Below, piece by piece: positions 1 to 7,251 of a DNA stretch of 64,000 nucleotides (positions are counted from its first letter, which is position 1; every line of letters starts with the position of its first letter). The notes beneath the pieces were generated by a model. It was not told the DNA's origin. It saw nothing but the letters and a program-made list of their open reading frames with translations, and searched no databases. The position numbers and the translations under genes were made by a program. The stretch lies in contig NZ_DGLD01000002.1 in the NCBI RefSeq assembly GCF_002387245.1, forward strand, positions 335,515 to 399,514. Direction: 5' to 3'. The DNA comes from Brevundimonas sp. UBA4553 (GTDB taxonomy: Bacteria; Pseudomonadota; Alphaproteobacteria; Caulobacterales; Caulobacteraceae).

Positions 1-49
1 GATTGGCAACCCACTTGTCAAAAGCCTGACGCGGGGTCACTTTCCGTCC

Positions 50-541
50 ATGGGACGCACCGCCGACTATAGCCGCCAGAGCTGCTCGATCGCCGCCACG
101 CTGGAGGTGATCGGCGACCCGTGGACCCTGCTGGTCATCCGCGACGCCTTCAACGGCGTGCGTCGGTTCGAACAGTGGCAGGACCGGCTGGGCGTGGCCC
201 GCAACGTCCTGGCGGCGCGGCTGAAGTCGCTGGTGCAGCACGGGGTGCTGGAGCCGCAGCTCTATTCCGAACGCCCGCCGCGCAACGAATATATCCTGAC
301 CGCCAAGGGCAAGGACCTGTACGGGGTGCTGGTGACCCTGCACGCCTGGGGCGAGAAGCACGTCTATGGCGAGGCCGACAGCGGCATCTCCATGGTCCAC
401 AAGACCTGCGGCCACGACCTCAAGCCCCGCATCGCCTGCGGCCATTGCAACGAGATCGTCAAACCCCGCGACATCGAACTGACCTGGGCCGAGAACCGCC
501 CGACCGTGGGGGATGTCCTGCCGAAGGACGAGGCGGCCTAG
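50..541 (+). CDS. HxlR-family transcriptional regulator with Cys-rich C-terminal tail
   Basis: The 163-residue protein has the winged-helix HxlR fold: a 'CSIAATLEVIGDPWTLLVIRD' type start (about residues 12-32), then recognition-helix and wing segments ending near residue 105. HxlR proteins are dimeric DNA-binding regulators that often sense redox stress or aldehydes. The tail (about 115-140) contains TCGHD and ACGHC, which looks like a small zinc-ribbon or redox-cysteine cluster; that reading is inference. The ATG at 50 has no strong Shine-Dalgarno, and only 49 bases lie upstream in the window. The target is unknown. The next plus-strand gene is 1.6 kb away, so it is probably monocistronic. 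Confidence 0.88.
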   Translation: MGRTADYSRQSCSIAATLEVIGDPWTLLVIRDAFNGVRRFEQWQDRLGVARNVLAARLKSLVQHGVLEPQLYSERPPRNEYILTAKGKDLYGVLVTLHAWGEKHVYGEADSGISMVHKTCGHDLKPRIACGHCNEIVKPRDIELTWAENRPTVGDVLPKDEAA

Positions 542-547
542 GCGGCA

Positions 548-586
548 AGCGGACCATCTGGAGGTCCGCTATGGGTGGGAAGCGGA
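548..586. repeat. Palindromic repeat, copy 1 (double stem-loop after the HxlR gene)
   Basis: AGCGGACC (548-555) and GGTCCGCT (563-570) form a perfect 8-bp stem with a 7-base loop. The second arm can instead pair with AGCGGA at 581-586. The arm-loop-arm pattern (TCCGCT, about 10 bases with GGGT, AGCGGA) recurs at 901-930 and 2031-2056. It sits just behind the HxlR stop codon and lacks a T-run, so a transcription-end role is possible but not shown. Confidence 0.6.
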
Positions 587-610
587 AGTGATCAATCCCG
601 AAGGGGTGCG

Positions 611-823
611 TCAGCACCCTGCCGTGGCGCACGAATCCAAAACACTGCCCATCATTGCCAACCAAAATGCGACGACTACTATCGGTGCCAATAGAAGAAC
701 GCGCAGGCCTTTTCGGCCATTCTTGCGGACGTCGAAAACCGCAAGTGCGATCCACGCGATAGCTATCGCGACCTGGAGGTAAAGCCAGGGCGGTTCCGCT
801 ATCGGAAGAATGTAGAACAGCAT
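611..823 (-). CDS. Small two-helix membrane protein (hypothetical)
   Basis: This 70-residue frame encodes two hydrophobic stretches (about residues 15-31 and 42-59) separated by the basic loop DVRKNGRKG, the pattern of a small inner-membrane protein with its loop in the cytoplasm. Two cysteines lie near the C-terminus (DSCATAGC). An in-frame GTG at 832 is an alternative start; a GGGGTGG stretch just upstream of the ATG could act as ribosome-binding site. The composition is far more protein-like than the overlapping frames. I recognise no family. It sits alone between palindromic repeats, and function is unknown. Confidence 0.5.
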   Translation of the reverse strand: MLFYILPIAEPPWLYLQVAIAIAWIALAVFDVRKNGRKGLRVLLLAPIVVVAFWLAMMGSVLDSCATAGC

Positions 824-875
824 TGTCGCCACCCCGGATTGGAGTGACGATAATCACCGGCTAGCAAGGCGTGCG

Positions 876-930
876 CAATGTCCGCCATCGGTCGTGAAGC
901 GAAGTTCGCTTAAGGGTGGAAAGCGGACTT
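876..930. repeat. Palindromic repeat, copies 2 and 2' (tandem)
   Basis: A degenerate unit (877-902: ATGTCCGCC, GGTCG, GAAGCGAA) is followed at once by a clearer one (904-928: TTCGCT, AAGGGTGGA, AAGCGGA). Both resemble copies 1 and 3 in arm sequence, spacing and the GGGT/GGTC loop core. They lie downstream of the minus-strand DUF1254 gene. Confidence 0.55.
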
Positions 931-946
931 CGGCGACGCAGGATTG

Positions 947-1906
947 CTAGATGGGTTCGGCCTTCGGAAACTCCCAGAGGCCGCTGAGAACATCGGGCCG
1001 GGGCCGGTAGAGCCGGACCATATAGTTCCAGCCGGGCATGATCGGCAGGCAGTTCGCGACCTTGCTGTCGCAGCCCCCGAACTGGATCACTACCGATCCG
1101 TCAGCTTCCTTCGTGGCGGTCAGGCTGTTGATCGAATAGGCGTTCTGTGGGTTCGCTTCGAAGTAGCCTTCCTTGCTGTAAAGGCTGATCGACCAGAAGC
1201 CGTCGACCGGCACGTCGCGGATGCGAAGGCGATGGACGGTCTTGCCGTCGTTCAGGGTCGGAACGACGTTGAGATAGATGGCGTCCTTCGGCGGATTGAG
1301 ACCCCATCCAGTTGCGGTGACGATGAGGTGATGGATCGGGTCCACCTCCTCCGGAGTTCCCGCCGCTTCGCGCCAGTCCGGCAACGTGGCGCCAAGGATG
1401 GTAAGGGCATCCGCAATCGTCTTTCGGCTGTCTGGATCCCAGTTGGGGATATCGAACTCGCCGGCGCTCGCTTGCTCGACGACAATCGCGTCCTGGAGCG
1501 CGTGAACCTTCGCGAGATCGTCTTGATCACCTGGGTCGACCATCGTGCGGACCGTGATCTGTGCATAGCGAGAGCCGACGTCTTCCTCCCGGATCACATG
1601 CGGGCCGCGCCCATAGAGTGATCCTGCCGTGTAGTGATCCTGGCTAAATGCGGTCACGGACATGAAACGTTCGCCCGCGTCGGGAAGGGTGATCGTAACG
1701 GGCCCGGCCGCCAGATCGAATACGCTGGCCGAATAAAGCGTATCGCGATTGCCGCGCTGGACGATGTGATCCTCGATGGGCACGAGCTCGCGATTGTGAC
1801 GGAACTTCCCAAACGCGTCTGGCACGAACCCGGCCAGCACCCGATCGCTTTCTGCCCGGACGAAGTTATCGACGGTGACAGGAATGAGAGGCTGAGTGTC
1901 CGACAT
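947..1906 (-). CDS. DUF1254/DUF1214 domain protein
   Basis: The 319-residue protein has an N-terminal DUF1254 segment (roughly 1-120, with NRDTLYSASVFDL) and a C-terminal DUF1214 segment (roughly 210-319, with GFWSISLYSKEGYF and NCLPIMPGWNYMVRLYRPR). Proteins with this pair are widespread and of unclear biochemical role; many are exported, but no signal peptide is visible here. I chose the ATG at 1906 because GGAGGGAAA lies directly upstream; the frame stays open to 2002 but that extension has no such site. It is a single gene flanked by palindromic repeats on both sides. Confidence 0.85.
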   Translation of the reverse strand: MSDTQPLIPVTVDNFVRAESDRVLAGFVPDAFGKFRHNRELVPIEDHIVQRGNRDTLYSASVFDLAAGPVTITLPDAGERFMSVTAFSQDHYTAGSLYGRGPHVIREEDVGSRYAQITVRTMVDPGDQDDLAKVHALQDAIVVEQASAGEFDIPNWDPDSRKTIADALTILGATLPDWREAAGTPEEVDPIHHLIVTATGWGLNPPKDAIYLNVVPTLNDGKTVHRLRIRDVPVDGFWSISLYSKEGYFEANPQNAYSINSLTATKEADGSVVIQFGGCDSKVANCLPIMPGWNYMVRLYRPRPDVLSGLWEFPKAEPI

Positions 1907-2030
1907 TTTCCCTCCGTAGTCCCCCTGTCTAGGGTGGGGCGCTGCCGACTTGAACGTGAAGGGGAGTATGAGCGGCACCGAAGGTTCCCGCCATGAGGGC
2001 AAACCCCGAGCCTTGAGCCGAGCAGGCCCG

Positions 2031-2064
2031 AATGTCCGCTAAGGGTCGAAAGCAGACTTCAGCG
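2031..2064. repeat. Palindromic repeat, copy 3
   Basis: GTCCGCT (2034-2040), AAGGGTCGAA and AGCAGAC (2051-2057) give an imperfect stem-loop that matches copy 2 at most positions over about 30 bases. It lies in the gap between the divergent DUF1254 and reductase-like genes; no other feature is evident in 1907-2110. Confidence 0.55.
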
Positions 2065-2135
2065 TCCGGCGGCAAGTGGAACGAACGGTCTGACCGGCGG
2101 TTGAGGCCACCATACGCGGCGCGAGGAGATGGCTG

Positions 2136-2804
2136 GTGCGCAGGGTGATCGGTGCGGCCTTCGTGTCGCTGGACGGGGTGATGCAGGCGCCGGGCGGTCC
2201 CGAGGAGGATCGGACGGGCGGGTTCGATCTGGGCGGCTGGCTGTTTTCCTACTTCGACGAAGCGGGCGGACGGCGGATCGACGCCCTGTTCAGCCAACCG
2301 TTCGACCTGCTGCTGGGACGGCGGACCTACGACATCTTCGCCGCCTACTGGCCGTTCGTCGAAGGCGAGGACGCGGCGCTGGGCGAGCGGTTCGATCGCG
2401 CGGGGAAATACGTCCTGACGCGCGGCGCTCAGCCGCTGTCGTGGGCGAACAGCCATCGGTTGACGGGTCTGGACGCGCTGGCCGAGGTGAAGCGTGAGGA
2501 AGGGCCGGACCTGATCATCCAGGGCAGCAGCACGCTCTATCCGCAGCTTCTGGCCGCCGGTCTGATCGACCGGCTGATCCTGATGACCTTTCCGGTGGTG
2601 CTGGGCGGCGGCAAGCGACTGTTCGGGGAGGGCGCGCCGCCCCGCTCGATGCGGATGGTCGATCACGAGGTCACGCCTCGCGGCGTCGTCATCGCCACCT
2701 ATGAACCGGACGGCCCGATCGAACCCGGCGACTTCGGCGCGGCCACGACGCCTAGCCCCGCCGAAGTGGAACGCCGCGCCCGGGTCGCCGCCGGGACGTG
2801 GTGA
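2136..2804 (+). CDS. RibD C-terminal / dihydrofolate-reductase-like protein
   Basis: The 222-residue protein has the NADPH-dependent reductase fold shared by RibD C-terminal domains and DHFR: VSLDGVMQAPGG (about 10-21), LLLGRRTYDIFAAYWP (about 58-73), IIQGSSTLYPQLLAAGLID (about 127-145) and PVVLGGGKRLF. Stand-alone members are common soluble proteins; few have known substrates. It starts with GTG at 2136 behind GAGGAGAT; an ATG in another frame at 2129 is a shadow. The last ~30 residues go beyond the usual domain. It converges on the S9 peptidase gene across a 36-bp gap that holds a hairpin. Confidence 0.87.
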   Translation: MRRVIGAAFVSLDGVMQAPGGPEEDRTGGFDLGGWLFSYFDEAGGRRIDALFSQPFDLLLGRRTYDIFAAYWPFVEGEDAALGERFDRAGKYVLTRGAQPLSWANSHRLTGLDALAEVKREEGPDLIIQGSSTLYPQLLAAGLIDRLILMTFPVVLGGGKRLFGEGAPPRSMRMVDHEVTPRGVVIATYEPDGPIEPGDFGAATTPSPAEVERRARVAAGTW

Positions 2805-2834
2805 CGGCGGTCCCGCGAGGCAGCGGAACCGCCG
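2805..2834. terminator. Hairpin between convergent genes
   Basis: CGGCGGTCCCGC (2805-2816) pairs with GCGGAACCGCCG (2823-2834), 11 of 12 positions, around a 6-base loop. It fills the gap between two convergent stop codons. There is no T-run, so it may be a weak or bidirectional terminator. Confidence 0.45.
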
Positions 2835-2840
2835 ATTCGG

Positions 2841-4772
2841 TCAGTCCGCCTTGCGAACGTACTGGTTCAGGAAGGCCAGATAGGCTTCCTGGGCGGTGAT
2901 GCGGTTGGCGCGGCGCTGGAAGCCGTGGCCTTCGTCCGGGAAGACGACGTATTCGACCGGGACGTTGTTGGCGCGGACCTTCTCGACCAGTTCATCGCTT
3001 TCGACCTGCAGGACGCGCGGGTCGTTGGCGCCCTGAACCACCAGCAGGGGGCGGCGGATCTTGTCGGCGTGGAACAGGGGCGAGATGGCGCGGTGGCGCT
3101 CGGCGTCGGTCGCCGGATCGCCCATTTCGTCGAACAGGGCCACGCGCTGCGCCCCCCACCAGGCGGGAATGGATTCCAGCGTCCGCACCCAGTTGGTCAC
3201 GCCGAAGATGTCGATGCCGGCCTCGAACTTCTCGGGGTGGAAGGCCAGGGCCGCGGCGGTGATGTAGCCGCCGTAGGAGCCGCCCATGACCGCCACCTGA
3301 TCGTCGGCCACCCAATCCTGGGCCCGCAGCCAGTCGCCGCCGGCGACGATGTCGCGCAGGTCGGCCTCGCCATGCTTCTTGTCGTCCATGTGGAAGAAGG
3401 TCTTGCCGTAACCGGACGAGCCACGGTTGTTGGCGCCTAGCACCGCATAGCCGTGATTGACCAGGTGCTGGACCATGGCGGAATAGCCGCGCCGCGTCTG
3501 GCCGCCCGGCCCGCCGTGGACCAGGACGACCGCCGGGGCCGGATTGGCCGCCGAGGCGCCTTTGGGACGATAGAGGACCGCCGGGACCTGCACTCCCCCT
3601 TCGCCCGGGTAGCGGACGATGGTCGCCTCGACCAGATCGCTTTCCTGGATGGCCGGGTTCAGGGCGGAGGTCAGACGTCGGGCCTGTCCGGTCGACAGGT
3701 CGGCTACGAAGACGTCGGCCGGCGAGGTGTCGGACACGACGGTGAAGGCGGCCAGATCGGCGCCGGGATCGAAACGGACGCCGGTGATGTCGCCCTGGGG
3801 CAGGCCGGTCAGGCGGACCGGGGCGCGGGACTGGGCGTCCTCGATGGTCAGTTCGGTGGAGGCGTCAGCGTTGACCGCCGTGACCCGGTAGCGGCCGTTA
3901 GGCGAATAGGAGACATACATGACGTCCCAGTCGGCCTGGGTCGTGCGGTTGTGGGCCTTGTTGGCGATGTCATAGGCGTAGGCCTGACTGAACTCGCCGT
4001 CCTGATCGCTGGTGTAGAGCAGGGTGGCGCTGTGCGGACCGAAGCCGGTGACGTCGTAGGCCACGTCGCCGTCATGCTGCGAAATCAGATAGGGCTCGCC
4101 CCCCGCCCGCAGGTCCGCCAGATAGATGTCGGAGTTGGCGCTGGTATGGGACTTGATCAGGGCGACCAGGGCGCCGTCGCCGGATACGGCCGCCACGTTG
4201 AGGCCCGGGTTCTGGAACACCAGCTTGCGCTCGTAAGTGGCGGCGTCATAGGCGTAGACGTCGAAGGCCGAGGCGTCGCGCTCGTTGCTGGTCAGCCAGA
4301 AGGTGCGGCCGTCATCGCTGAAACCGACGAAGCCAGCCTTGAGCTTGTCGCCCGGCGTCAGGTCACGCAGGGTCCCGTCGGTCTCGCGCACGTAGACGTG
4401 GGTCAGTTCGTTGCCGCCCTGATCCGCCGACACAAGCACGCGGCGTCCATCCGGGAAGTAGCTCTGGGCGAAGGTGGCGTTGGCGGTCGAGGCCGTCAGA
4501 GGCACAGGGTCGCCGCCGCCGACCGGCAGGGCGTAGGCGTTGAAAACCCCCGTCTTGTCAGAGGAGATCAGGATGTGGCTGCGACCCTCCGAGAAGGCCA
4601 GGCCGTCCGGATTGGCCATCGAGAAGCTGGTGGTCTCGAAGAACTGGGCGGCGGTGTAGGGCGTGGCGGCGGCGGATGCGGCCTGGGCTGGAACTACCGA
4701 CTCGGTCGCAGCGAGGGCAGGGGCGGCGGCGACAAGCGCCAGGGCGGAAACCATGCAGGCGAAGGAGCGCAT
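2841..4772 (-). CDS. Exported S9-family prolyl oligopeptidase-type serine peptidase
   Basis: A signal peptide (MRSFACMVSALALVAAAPALA) is followed by a WD40-like beta-propeller (about 40-370) and an alpha/beta-hydrolase domain (about 400-640). The nucleophile motif is GGSYGGY with Ser near residue 499; NDPRV and DEGHGF carry the expected Asp and His. Such enzymes cut short peptides, often in the periplasm. An in-frame ATG at 4817 lacks a ribosome-binding site and would bury the signal peptide, so I chose 4772 (643 residues). It is the first of several exported peptidases here and is probably transcribed alone. Confidence 0.88.
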   Translation of the reverse strand: MRSFACMVSALALVAAAPALAATESVVPAQAASAAATPYTAAQFFETTSFSMANPDGLAFSEGRSHILISSDKTGVFNAYALPVGGGDPVPLTASTANATFAQSYFPDGRRVLVSADQGGNELTHVYVRETDGTLRDLTPGDKLKAGFVGFSDDGRTFWLTSNERDASAFDVYAYDAATYERKLVFQNPGLNVAAVSGDGALVALIKSHTSANSDIYLADLRAGGEPYLISQHDGDVAYDVTGFGPHSATLLYTSDQDGEFSQAYAYDIANKAHNRTTQADWDVMYVSYSPNGRYRVTAVNADASTELTIEDAQSRAPVRLTGLPQGDITGVRFDPGADLAAFTVVSDTSPADVFVADLSTGQARRLTSALNPAIQESDLVEATIVRYPGEGGVQVPAVLYRPKGASAANPAPAVVLVHGGPGGQTRRGYSAMVQHLVNHGYAVLGANNRGSSGYGKTFFHMDDKKHGEADLRDIVAGGDWLRAQDWVADDQVAVMGGSYGGYITAAALAFHPEKFEAGIDIFGVTNWVRTLESIPAWWGAQRVALFDEMGDPATDAERHRAISPLFHADKIRRPLLVVQGANDPRVLQVESDELVEKVRANNVPVEYVVFPDEGHGFQRRANRITAQEAYLAFLNQYVRKAD

Positions 4773-4868
4773 TCTGAGCCTCGTAGGGTGCGTGATAGCC
4801 GGATGAGGCGTCACCATGGCCGTATGGATGCAGTCTGTCTTCTATTTAATGATCGCCGTTCTTTGACG

Positions 4869-5387
4869 TCAGCGTCCAGCGCCGCCTTTTAACGCCATCA
4901 GGGGGATGACGATGTCTTCCTCGTCGTCGAGGTGGCGGATCAGACCGGGCGCCGCGCGGTCCAGCACGTCGGCCAGACGGTTGGCCTGGTCGGGGGCGTC
5001 GGACGACTGGCCCGCGACGGCCTGATGGAAGGCGACGGCGGCATGGTAGAGGGCGTCCAGATCGGCGTGGATGGCGTCGTGATCGCGGTCCAGCAGGTCG
5101 AGGCCGGCTTGGATGCGCGGCTCGATCAGGCGAAACTGCGGAAAGTAATGGCCGCTCTCAACGCGGTGGTGGCCGTCCAGATGGCCGAGGAAGGCCTGCA
5201 AGGTCGGGATCAGGGCGGCGTGCAGGCCGCGCGGGTCGAGCGCGCCAGAGCGCCAGCGCGTCGCGGCCAGGGCCATCTGCGCCTGCTGGGCGCGGAAGCC
5301 AGCGTGCATCTGCAGCCAGAAGGCGGCGGTTTCGGGCAGGGCGTCGGTCCAGCGCTCACGCGGGAAGGCGTCGCGCAGATACAGCAT
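4869..5387 (-). CDS. Hemerythrin-like (HHE) domain protein
   Basis: This is a helical protein with spaced iron-ligand candidates: HLDGHHRVESGHYFP, LLDRDHDAIHADLD and HLDDEEDIVIPLM. Hemerythrin-like proteins bind a di-iron centre and sense or store oxygen or nitric oxide. The start is uncertain. The first good ATG is 5387, but the protein-like sequence continues upstream (DTQALGVRACLPDD) toward a CTG at 5450 that would overlap the end of mnmA; the ATG at 5579 would begin with mnmA shadow sequence. It lies directly behind mnmA on the same strand and is probably co-transcribed and translationally coupled. Confidence 0.72.
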   Translation of the reverse strand: MLYLRDAFPRERWTDALPETAAFWLQMHAGFRAQQAQMALAATRWRSGALDPRGLHAALIPTLQAFLGHLDGHHRVESGHYFPQFRLIEPRIQAGLDLLDRDHDAIHADLDALYHAAVAFHQAVAGQSSDAPDQANRLADVLDRAAPGLIRHLDDEEDIVIPLMALKGGAGR

Positions 5388-5439
5388 ATCGTCGGGCAGG
5401 CAGGCGCGGACGCCCAGCGCCTGCGTGTCGTCGTGCGCG

Positions 5440-6663
5440 TCAGGCGACAGCGGTGGTGCTCCGGATGAAGCCGCCGCCCAGGACGCGATCCGGGTCAGTC
5501 GGATCGTAGAGGGCGCAGGCCTGGCCGGGAGCGACGCCTTCCTCGCCCTGATCGAAGACGACCGAGACGATGTCGTCATCGTCCAGCGTCAGACGGGCGG
5601 GTGACGGCTGACGGGTCGAACGGACGCGGGCCAGGACCGGGGCACCGTCGCGGGCGGCTTCCTCGATCGTGGCCTGATCGCCCAGCCAGTTGGTTTCTTC
5701 CAGCGTCAGGCTGGCGGTCAGCAGGGCCTCGCGCGGGCCGACAATGACGCGGCGGTTGTCGGGGTCGAGTTTGGTGACGAACAGGGGCTCGCCCACGGCG
5801 ACGTTCAGGCCCCGGCGCTGGCCGATGGTGTAGTCGGTGATGCCGCCGTGCTGACCCAGAACCCGCCCGTCCATGTGGACGATCTCGCCGGCTTCACGGC
5901 CCTGCGGGCGCAGGCGGTCGATCAGGGTGCGATAGTCGCCGGACGGCACGAAGCAGATGTCCTGGCTGTCCGGCTTGGCGGCGATGCGCAGGCCGAGCGC
6001 TGCGGCTACGCCGCGCACCTGGGGCTTTTCCAGATCGGCCAGGGGGAAGCGCAGGTAGTCGAGCTGATCCTGGGTCGTGGCGAACAGGAAGTAGGACTGG
6101 TCGCGCGAGTGGTCGATCGCCTTGCGCATCTGCGAGCGATTGCCGACGGCTGCGCGGCGGACGTAGTGGCCGGTAGCCATGGCCTCGGCGCCGAGGTCGC
6201 GGGCCACGTCCAGCAGGTCGCGGAACTTCACCGTCTGATTGCAGCGGATGCAGGGGACCGGGGTCTGACCCTTCAGATAGCTGTCCGCGAACTGGTCGAT
6301 CACGGCGTCCTTGAAGCGGCTCTCGTAGTCGAGGACGTAGTGAGGGATGCCGATGAGCTCTGCGGCCAGACGGGCGTCGTGAATGTCCTGACCAGCGCAG
6401 CAGGCGCCCTTTTTCTTGAGCGCCGCGCCGTGATCGTAAAGCTGGAGCGTGACCCCGACCACGTCATAGCCGGCCTTGGCCAGCAGGGCGGCGACGACGG
6501 TGGAATCCACGCCGCCCGACATGGCGGCGACCACGCGCGATCCGACGGGCAGGCCGACGGCCTGTCGCGCGCTCTCGATCGCAGCGTCCATGTCGGCGGC
6601 GCCGGACATGGGGGCGATGGTCGGAACGGGGCAAATGTCGTCAGCCAGGGTCATCGCCGCCAT
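5440..6663 (-). CDS. mnmA: tRNA-specific 2-thiouridylase MnmA
   Basis: MnmA transfers sulfur to U34 of tRNA-Lys, -Glu and -Gln using ATP. The 407-residue protein has the PP-loop SGGVDS (49-54), catalytic Cys141 in CIRCNQT, and second catalytic Cys237 in QDICFVPSGDY, followed by the beta-barrel domain. About 35 residues precede the usual beginning of the family, so a start at one of the inner methionines (for example 6654) is possible. It is the second gene behind sciP on this strand, but a hairpin separates them. The downstream gene is the hemerythrin-like one. Confidence 0.96.
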   Translation of the reverse strand: MAAMTLADDICPVPTIAPMSGAADMDAAIESARQAVGLPVGSRVVAAMSGGVDSTVVAALLAKAGYDVVGVTLQLYDHGAALKKKGACCAGQDIHDARLAAELIGIPHYVLDYESRFKDAVIDQFADSYLKGQTPVPCIRCNQTVKFRDLLDVARDLGAEAMATGHYVRRAAVGNRSQMRKAIDHSRDQSYFLFATTQDQLDYLRFPLADLEKPQVRGVAAALGLRIAAKPDSQDICFVPSGDYRTLIDRLRPQGREAGEIVHMDGRVLGQHGGITDYTIGQRRGLNVAVGEPLFVTKLDPDNRRVIVGPREALLTASLTLEETNWLGDQATIEEAARDGAPVLARVRSTRQPSPARLTLDDDDIVSVVFDQGEEGVAPGQACALYDPTDPDRVLGGGFIRSTTAVA

Positions 6664-6708
6664 ATAGAGGCCCTCGCGTTCGATTTCGAGGCAGGGACGT
6701 TAAAACGA

Positions 6709-6741
6709 CAAAGGCCGCCTCCCTGACGGGAAGCGGCCTTT
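6709..6741 (-). terminator. Rho-independent terminator behind sciP
   Basis: AAAGGCCGC (6710-6718) and GCGGCCTTT (6733-6741) form a 9-bp stem around a 14-base loop, with further CTCCC/GGGA pairing possible inside. Read on the minus strand it is followed by TTTGTCGTTTTA. It separates sciP from mnmA. Confidence 0.7.
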
Positions 6742-6780
6742 ATCCTTGGGCCTATCGCGCTTCTCGCTACTTGAGGCCCA

Positions 6781-7065
6781 TCAATCCCGGTAGCTCTGGA
6801 TGCGCGTGGTGCGCAGTCCTTGCATGCCCCATTTGTCGATCGCCTGTTGCCAGGCGATGAATTCCTCGGCCGTCAGACGATATTTCGTCAGGGCGTCCTC
6901 GAGGCTGATCAGGCCGCCGCGAACGGCGGCGACGACTTCGGCCTTGCGACGGATCACCCAGCGGTTCGTTTCCGCGGGCGGGAGATCCCGCAGGGTCAGC
7001 GGCGTGCCCGTCGGGCCGACCACATATTGTTCGCCTCTGCTATTCAGGCGTCGCTCTTGCAGCAT
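6781..7065 (-). CDS. sciP: SciP-type CtrA inhibitor (DUF1153 helix-turn-helix protein)
   Basis: The 94-residue protein matches DUF1153, the family of Caulobacter SciP: PTGTPLTLRDLPP (about 18-30), the basic RWVIRRKAEVVAAVRGG, and a helix-turn-helix from LISLEDALTKYRLTAEEF. In Caulobacter SciP binds DNA and the response regulator CtrA, and blocks transcription of CtrA target genes in swarmer cells. Caulobacter sciP is also next to flgE, as here, which supports the assignment. A TTAA-N7-TTAG box lies 55-69 bp upstream of the start, consistent with CtrA activation and negative feedback. A terminator follows. Confidence 0.93.
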   Translation of the reverse strand: MLQERRLNSRGEQYVVGPTGTPLTLRDLPPAETNRWVIRRKAEVVAAVRGGLISLEDALTKYRLTAEEFIAWQQAIDKWGMQGLRTTRIQSYRD

Positions 7066-7119
7066 GGGCTTAAGCCTCTTTCACCACCACCATCGACGCG
7101 TAACCTAGGCCCGTCCCGG

Positions 7120-7134
7120 CTAAGGGGCGTTTAA
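7120..7134 (-). promoter_or_regulatory. CtrA-like box upstream of sciP
   Basis: On the minus strand this reads TTAA-ACGCCCC-TTAG, 7 of 8 positions of the CtrA consensus TTAA-N7-TTAA with exact 7-base spacing. It lies 55-69 bp upstream of the sciP start, where a CtrA-activated promoter would carry it. Confidence 0.6.
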
Positions 7135-7174
7135 GCGTCGTGGTGAAGGAATGGCTAAGACGCATCCTCCGTCC

Positions 7175-7195
7175 CCGGCGCATGAAACGCGCCGG
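7175..7195. terminator. Hairpin behind flgE
   Basis: CCGGCGC (7175-7181) and GCGCCGG (7189-7195) form a perfect 7-bp stem with loop ATGAAAC. It is about 57 bp downstream of the flgE stop and 40 bp upstream of the sciP CtrA-like box. No T-run follows on the minus strand, so termination would be partial. Confidence 0.4.
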
Positions 7196-7251
7196 AAACG
7201 AAGGATTCATCGAGTCTAACGGAGGCTTACTCATCGATTCCGGTTAGCCGA

